Shown one piece after another: positions 58,206-64,000 of a stretch of DNA of 64,000 bases. Position numbers and translations under genes: made by a program. Source of the stretch: Prunus persica (taxonomy: Eukaryota; Streptophyta; Magnoliopsida; Rosales; Rosaceae); assembly GCF_000346465.2 (NCBI RefSeq), contig NC_034015.1, forward strand, positions 15,111,507-15,175,506, written 5' to 3'. How positions within the stretch are numbered: the first letter of the stretch is position 1; each line of letters begins with the position of its first letter. The notes under the pieces are model-generated. The model searched no databases, had not been told where the DNA came from, and saw nothing but the letters and a program-made list of their open reading frames with translations.

Positions 58206-59429
58206 TTACCGGGAAACGGATTCAGCCAGTTTCCCTATTCTTTCCACGAGCTCCGGAGACAGCTTCTTAGCCGGTTTCTTCTCCTTCTCGGGTCGAAAAT
58301 TAAACCCCAAAGCATCCGACACCTCCTCGGAGCTCCACCCGGCTTTTCGGAGCGAGTCCGAGAACCGATCCGCTTTGAGGAGAAGAGCGTCGAGTACCGC
58401 TTGGTTGTCCAGCATCACCATCTCCCCCTCGAAAAACCCAGACGCCGATACCGAGACCATGTCCGATATATCGGAGTCGCTCCATCCGCCTCGTCGCAAA
58501 GCGGACCCGATTTGATCAATGTACTCGTCCACCCATTTCGGGATTTCGGACCTCGATGGCATATCAAAGAACCGCTCCGGCGACGAGGACGACGATGACG
58601 ACGAGTTTGAGTTCCTCCGGCGACGATCCACGGCGGCGTCGCTCCAGAACTCGACCCATCTCGGTGTTTTACCTCCGGACCCGAAACCCGTATCCAGGCT
58701 CCTTCGCGAGAAATTAGTCGACGACCCGGCCGATTTTTCGCTCACTGACCTTTGCTTCTTGAGAATATACGGGTCGGAGTCCGATTTTCGAAACAAAGAC
58801 TCGCGCTCAAAGAAATCGGATAGATCCAACCCGCAACAGAAGATCCGGTTCTCATCAACGAAGAAGATGGGGTTCCCAGCCAAACAAGGGTTACAAGGAA
58901 TGTAGCAATGGTTGAAGATGGGTATCAGAAGCGGAGCCCTCTTCAAAGCAGTTCGCGCGACCCGCAAAGCCTTTTCCGGGTCGGACGGTCTCGGGCCCCA
59001 CGACTTGGACCAGAGGGTGTTCCGAGCGATTTGGAACGAAATCGCCGCGATCGGAAGGTCAAGCGAAGCCTTGAGATGGAGACGAGCACCGGCGGCACGC
59101 CAGTCCGGGAAGCCCGGACCCACCGGCAACCCAGCCGAGAGAATGGCTTTGAGGTCTGGCGGGAATGCGAACCCGAACTCCGCTTCGGCTCGGGCGAACT
59201 CGGATTCGGATAGACCCGGCTGGACCTGGATACCGGAGCTTTTGAGGTGGGATGTCACGTTCTCGGCCAAAGAAGCGAACGAGAGAAGGCCGTTTCGTAC
59301 GGGAAGGGTTGTTGCGGTGGCGGTTGAGGAGGGGGTTGGTGGTCCCGCGGCGGCTCGGGCGGAGAGGCGGCGGAGGCCGGCTATGTGCGCCGGGTTCAGA
59401 CCGGTCATCCTCCGGTCGACGTCAACCAT
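58206..59429 (-). CDS. SMI1/KNR4-like domain protein, intronless
   Basis: A single 407-codon frame on the minus strand with a clear GC-rich bias unlike its flanks. Residues 60-115 contain an SMI1/KNR4-like start ([20 protein letters not shown], then [11 protein letters not shown]), and Trp- and Phe-rich segments follow ([20 protein letters not shown]). Near 250-290 is [18 protein letters not shown] and a serine run. The C-terminal third has two similar helical units, [16 protein letters not shown] and [18 protein letters not shown]. From memory it resembles uncharacterised Arabidopsis proteins (At3g50340 and At5g67020). In yeast the domain takes part in cell-wall stress signalling; no role in plants is claimed here. 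The first ATG opens [15 protein letters not shown]; a TATA box lies about 190 bp upstream. Confidence 0.88.
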   Translation of the reverse strand: MVDVDRRMTGLNPAHIAGLRRLSARAAAGPPTPSSTATATTLPVRNGLLSFASLAENVTSHLKSSGIQVQPGLSESEFARAEAEFGFAFPPDLKAILSAGLPVGPGFPDWRAAGARLHLKASLDLPIAAISFQIARNTLWSKSWGPRPSDPEKALRVARTALKRAPLLIPIFNHCYIPCNPCLAGNPIFFVDENRIFCCGLDLSDFFERESLFRKSDSDPYILKKQRSVSEKSAGSSTNFSRRSLDTGFGSGGKTPRWVEFWSDAAVDRRRRNSNSSSSSSSSPERFFDMPSRSEIPKWVDEYIDQIGSALRRGGWSDSDISDMVSVSASGFFEGEMVMLDNQAVLDALLLKADRFSDSLRKAGWSSEEVSDALGFNFRPEKEKKPAKKLSPELVERIGKLAESVSR

Positions 59430-59615
59430 TTTGGTTCGAAGATTGACGAGTTGAAATCAAATCGATTTGCTCTCTGCAGATTGAATGTGGCGTGTTTGGG
59501 AGATTGATTGTCTGAGAGTGAAGTGAAAATAGGAAAAGTGTGTCTGAGTCTGAGTGGGAGAGCTTTTTCGTGGGGGAGAAGAGAAGGACTTCGTTGTGAA
59601 AAGCAAGCTTTGGAT

Positions 59616-59624
59616 TATTTATAG
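59616..59624 (-). promoter_or_regulatory. TATA box of the SMI1-like gene
   Basis: CTATAAATA on the minus strand, 187 bp before the ATG; the intervening leader is rich in CT on the coding strand, typical of plant 5' UTRs. Confidence 0.6.
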
Positions 59625-62600
59625 CCGCTCTAGCGTGGGCCCCACTCAGATTTTGGTCTTCTTTTTTATTTTATTTTCGGGTTTTCATTTTTTTTAGTTA
59701 CTAAAGCAAGCAACTAGCCTAGCCTAGTGGATACTAAATTTACTAGTTAATTGCCCTTGGATTTTCTGATAATGACCAACTCTAAAACAAATGTATCAAT
59801 TTATTTGACCATTTACAAGGGATTTTTAGCTTAAATGGTTACGAGTCATTATCTTTGCTTTCGAGGTCCCTGCTTTCACTTTCTCATCTCTTAACATTGC
59901 TTGTACTAAAAAAAAAATTAATTACGTATCTAAAATGTCATAATGACAGACAAAAATGCTCTCGAACGTAAAATTAGGAGATATTTTATTGTTAAAGTAC
60001 CAGTCTAAAATGTTGGTCGAATATATGATTTCCATCATCAATTTGTCTTATAAAAGAAAATTATGTATTTTGAGAAATAATCATTTTACTATCTTTTTGA
60101 GCAACGGTGAAAAGCTAGAAAAAGTGTGGCATTTGGGGGGCTTTGATTGTGGTGTGCTGGGAGGTTAATCACTTCTGTAACGGGATTTTGGTGCCAACAA
60201 ATTGCTTGACCTAATTATTAATCAAAGCTTTTAGTGCTAATTGCTGTTTTTACCAATAAAAACAAAGATAAAAAGAAAGAGTTGATACCTTCTTGGTTCT
60301 GCTAAGAAAGAATGATGAAAATGTGGCCCATAAAGAATGATGCATTTGGTTTGACAGAAGAGATAAAGGAGAAGCAAAACCATCATCATGCCACATTTGC
60401 TGTACACTAGACGTTGAATTGCTTTTCAAGTATTTAATTTAGGAAAACAAAGCAATTTTTTACTGCACCAAAATATGTTAATCAGCTAATCATTGGTCAT
60501 CAGAATAATAAGACCAGCAAGGAGATAAGATGTTCCTCAAGGTGAGGGCATGGTTAATTTTTGCTCATTCATTGCCATGATCAGTCACCCCCAATAAATG
60601 TCCTCCTTTATTCATCTTCACACTTTCCGGAATATCATTTACGTGTAAAAATTTCATGACAAGAGATGACATAAACATTTTTCCAGTAGTGCTGAGTAAT
60701 AAAACAATCTAAATATAAAAAAGTTACAAGTTAATCAAATTCGGATATATGCGTTCTTTGAACTAGACAATTCTGTCACGTGATAGGCATATCACGACTG
60801 ACATTTTCTCAATTATGGGTGTAATATGCACGACGACTTAGCGGTCTAGTTTTATGTGATGAAAATGTCAATTGTGATTACAACATAATGTCATTTGATC
60901 AATATTGTATTTCAAAAAGATTTTTTAAATTTTAGTCACTAAATGATGAAATAGCGGATAGTTTTACTTGTTAAAAGGAAGTAATTTTCATAATGAATCA
61001 TGACTTCAGTTAGGATCCAAAATTTTAGGAGTTCATTTGGTGGGTAGGGTAGTATTAGACTCACGGTTACATAACTAGCTAGTCTCTACAAACAGAATAT
61101 CAGAGTGCAATTCACCTCAAAAACAGAATCAAATTGCAGTACCTTCTTCACATAGATTTACATTGAGAAAGTCAGCATAAAATGGGAAAGTCAGAAACAG
61201 GTGACAGGGGATTCCTGGCAAGCAAGCAGGCCAAAGCCTGCCGTTTCACATTCGAAAATCATGTTCTTTTATCATTGGATTTACATTAGTTTGAATTTCT
61301 CGCCTACCAGTAAGGAAATGTAAATCATGTTTGAGTTCAATGCTTGATTCAAATTGAACTCTAAGAAGAGCAATGACAAAAAAAGAGTTCGTACCCTTTT
61401 CAAGGAAAGGACAGATATTGGGATTAATTTTCTCTAATTTATTTATTTAATTTAGTTTAGTTTTGACCATATTATGTCCCTAGCAAATTATACTTATTTG
61501 TCGGCTATTAGCTCTAATACTAAAACTCTCACGTCAACGGCGAAGTTTGAATTTTACTTTGTTTATCTTGTGAATTGAAAAAAAAATCATACTTAATTAT
61601 ATCGTTAACCTAACTTAAATATGGATTGATATGGTAAAGAATCCACCAGTATAGTACTTTCAGGAAAAATCCTGAACTCGAATCATAATATTCGTATAAT
61701 ATATATAAATTTAATATTCTATCACTCCTTTTAATTGAAAATATCCTTTAGAAAAAAAATACATGGATTATATGAACGGCTACTTTCTCAAGTTGAGCAC
61801 GTGATAGAAACACTGATATTTCCCCTAGACAACAAAAACAAAATGCCAATTTTAAATATAATTATTAAATTATTGATATGAACGGCTACTTTTCTCAGGA
61901 GGAGAAAAACAAGGCTAGGGTTAGTTTGCCTGGTCAGGTTAATTAATTCACCTGACCATCAGAACATGTGAGGTTGTCCTTAAATTTCGCTTTTTCGATA
62001 AAGAAAATTTTCATTTTTTAATTCGGTTATTTATTTATTTAGTAGGTGGGTCAACGGTGTGATGGTGAAGTAGACTTTTATGGATGATTTTACACTGTTT
62101 GATCATATTATATTTATTTATATTTTATAATAATATTGGCACTGTAAAAAAAATCATGCAGCAGGTACGTAAACGGTAAACCCAATAAAAAGAAATTGAA
62201 CAAGATTAAGCAAATATCAAGTTGCAGCATCTTAGTCTGGAAGTAACTTCGACCCCACTCATATGTGAGACTCTTGACTTATTGGACGTGTTTTATAATT
62301 CTGCTTTTGCATGGGGCCACATGCCATGCCAACTTACTATACTAAGCAAAATCAGTCTCCATTTTAATCCACTGATTTTTTTTAATTTTTTTATTATATA
62401 TATAACCGCTATTAAGGAGAGAAGAATCGAACTTAGAACCTCAGATACAAAGATAAATGTTCTAAATTAGTTGAATCACAAGCTCCGTGCATCCACTTAT
62501 ATTATATGCACTAATTAACTCTTAAGTTTAGTGGTAGTTATATTTCTTATTGGAAGAGATTCTAATTAAATTCCTAATAGGTGAAGGTGGTTCACAATTT

Positions 62601-64000
62601 GTAGGTCAAATCAAAGCCATGTTTGGCACAAAGAGTTGTAAATCAGAATTCCGTCGGCATAAAAGGATGTTATCGGGAATGAATTGAGCCATTCAAATTT
62701 TAAGTCACTTTCAAGAATCACGTATCCAGACACAAAAGTCAGCTAAAAAATAGAAACTTTTTAATAATGATAAATTTGAAACAATGAACTCATCTAAAAT
62801 TCGATAACAATTGAATTGACTAAATAGTTTCTGATATTCCAATCTCGAGAATTTGTTATAATATATATGCACATATAAAAAATCCTTGACCAACTAAGGA
62901 TCTTATAGATTGAGAGAGAGGCAGGACGCTATTGGCTCAAGATTGGTGGTGGGGGTTGGGATGGACCATGAAGCATTGTCTCTTAACGTACATGAAATGA
63001 ATACAAAAGCTGAATTAGATTCGTAGGGTTTTAGAGAGGGGACCTGCTTGGACCAACAAATAGCCTGGTCACCATCCACATGAGAAATTACAGAGATATG
63101 TGTAGAAAACTTGTCTTCAATGGTAAAGTAATGTCGATAGAAGATGCCATTTTGCAAACAAGCCATTGGATAATGCCATTGTCATTGTATGTAGAAAAGA
63201 AGACATTGTGAGGGTCCATACAGAAGAACCCTAGAATTTCTAATCACCAAACGAACGGGTGGACTTTGTGGGCAACCATTTGCTTATTTGTCTTCCTCAA
63301 TCCCACATTATGTTCCCTTAAACACTGATTAGTCAAGCTATCAATTCTCTTAATTTCTTCGTCTATTATCTGTTTGGTTTTTGAAAGATATAGACGGCCG
63401 TATTTGATATGAAATGTTTGTTTTCACTTTAAATACATTTGCACAGATTAATAAAGGAGGCAAACGAAAGATACATCTGATTGACATGCGCTGATAACGT
63501 TACGAATAATGACGACGGCTTGTTTATCTTATTAATTAATGCATCACTCTCTATCATCAACAGGGACTGATCGAGACTAATGGAATAAAAAAATAAATTT
63601 GGTTGATAATTTTAATCCAGGCTAATTTGTCATTAAAGTTTAGCTCAATGAAAAATAGTATATTGACTTGTAGACTAGTAATCTTAAATTCGAACCTTCA
63701 TGGCACTGTTATAGTGCATGTGTGTGAAAAACCTTATTTCCATATAATTTAGATTCTCGCTTGTATTAAAAAAAAAATCAGACTAATTTAAATGAAAACC
63801 CTTTTTCGGTTTGGTGGTTTGAAGGATAATTAAAGATATTTGTGCCTCAAGGGTAAGGATCTAGCCTCTGGGTGGGGGTCCCTTCTGAAAGTGAGACTTA
63901 AAAAACTTATTGAGAGGTAGGTCTCTGTAAATATTTTCCTAATTCTAGTTAATTACATGGTCGTTTTCTAGTTTTTAGTGGATGAACATGCATGGCATTC
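59625..64000. other. intergenic region to the right end
   Basis: About 4.4 kb with no supported gene. Short frames lack motifs. Besides the SINE-like copy at 62385-62480, further degraded SINE-like segments may lie near 61.52 kb and 63.65-63.77 kb (AAATTCGAACCTTCATGGC, then an A-rich tail). Confidence 0.55.
62385..62480 (-). mobile_element. SINE-like element, minus strand
   Basis: On the minus strand: GAGGTTCTAAGTTCGATTC, then TTAATAGCGGTTATATATAA and an A-rich tail, the same block order as 57138-57245 and 2742-2848. Confidence 0.4.

Noticed and set aside
58912..59454. 180-codon frame on the plus strand opposite the SMI1-like gene
   Set aside because: It is antisense to a real, GC-rich coding region; its composition (Arg- and Gly-rich) is the usual shadow of such a gene and it shows no motif.

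Overview
This is a stretch of nuclear plant DNA, about 64 kb, AT-rich, with intron-containing genes separated by retrotransposons, MITEs and SINE-like repeats. It is almost certainly from Prunus (Rosaceae): the spliced zeaxanthin epoxidase at 46.4-52.5 kb encodes 661 residues and matches, as far as I recall it, the published apricot enzyme almost residue for residue. There is no sign of bacterial or organellar DNA. Exon boundaries below were read by eye from GT/AG sites and reading-frame continuity, without transcripts.

Layout. 0-4 kb: the last codons of a gene running in from the left, then intergenic DNA. 4.1-32.5 kb: a tandem family of class 3 (alpha/beta-hydrolase) lipases of the oil-body-lipase (OBL1) type, all on the + strand. 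Copies 1 (4.1 kb), 2 (12.2 kb), 4 (26.4 kb) and 5 (29.4 kb) look intact, with the same five-exon structure. Copy 3 (16.7 kb) is split by a 6.9-kb LTR element in intron 2 and has lost most of exon 4. A sixth copy survives only as a promoter and eleven codons at about 32.5 kb. Between copies 1 and 2 lies a 4.1-kb Copia element that has lost its reverse transcriptase.

34.3-40.9 kb: two convergent housekeeping-type genes, a three-RRM RNA-binding protein (+) and a long remorin (-). 42-45.2 kb: a repeat-rich interval with an assembly gap, a 745-bp inverted repeat centred on a MITE, and three palindromic repeats in a row. 46.4-52.5 kb: zeaxanthin epoxidase (16 exons), with G-box/ABRE-like sites about 1.1-1.2 kb upstream. 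53.1-53.7 kb: a complete Cassandra-type TRIM element with 5S-rRNA-like LTRs. 58.2-59.4 kb: an intronless gene for an SMI1/KNR4-like protein (-). The remaining DNA is intergenic with small repeats.

The genes do not form one pathway. The lipases probably act on storage or lipid-droplet acylglycerols; ZEP makes violaxanthin for the xanthophyll cycle and for abscisic acid. The least conventional object is the 6.9-kb LTR element: its LTRs are nearly identical, it keeps only a scrap of Copia RNase H, it carries fragments of the host ribosome-biogenesis gene BRX1, and it holds an intact 183-codon coiled-coil ORF antisense to the element.
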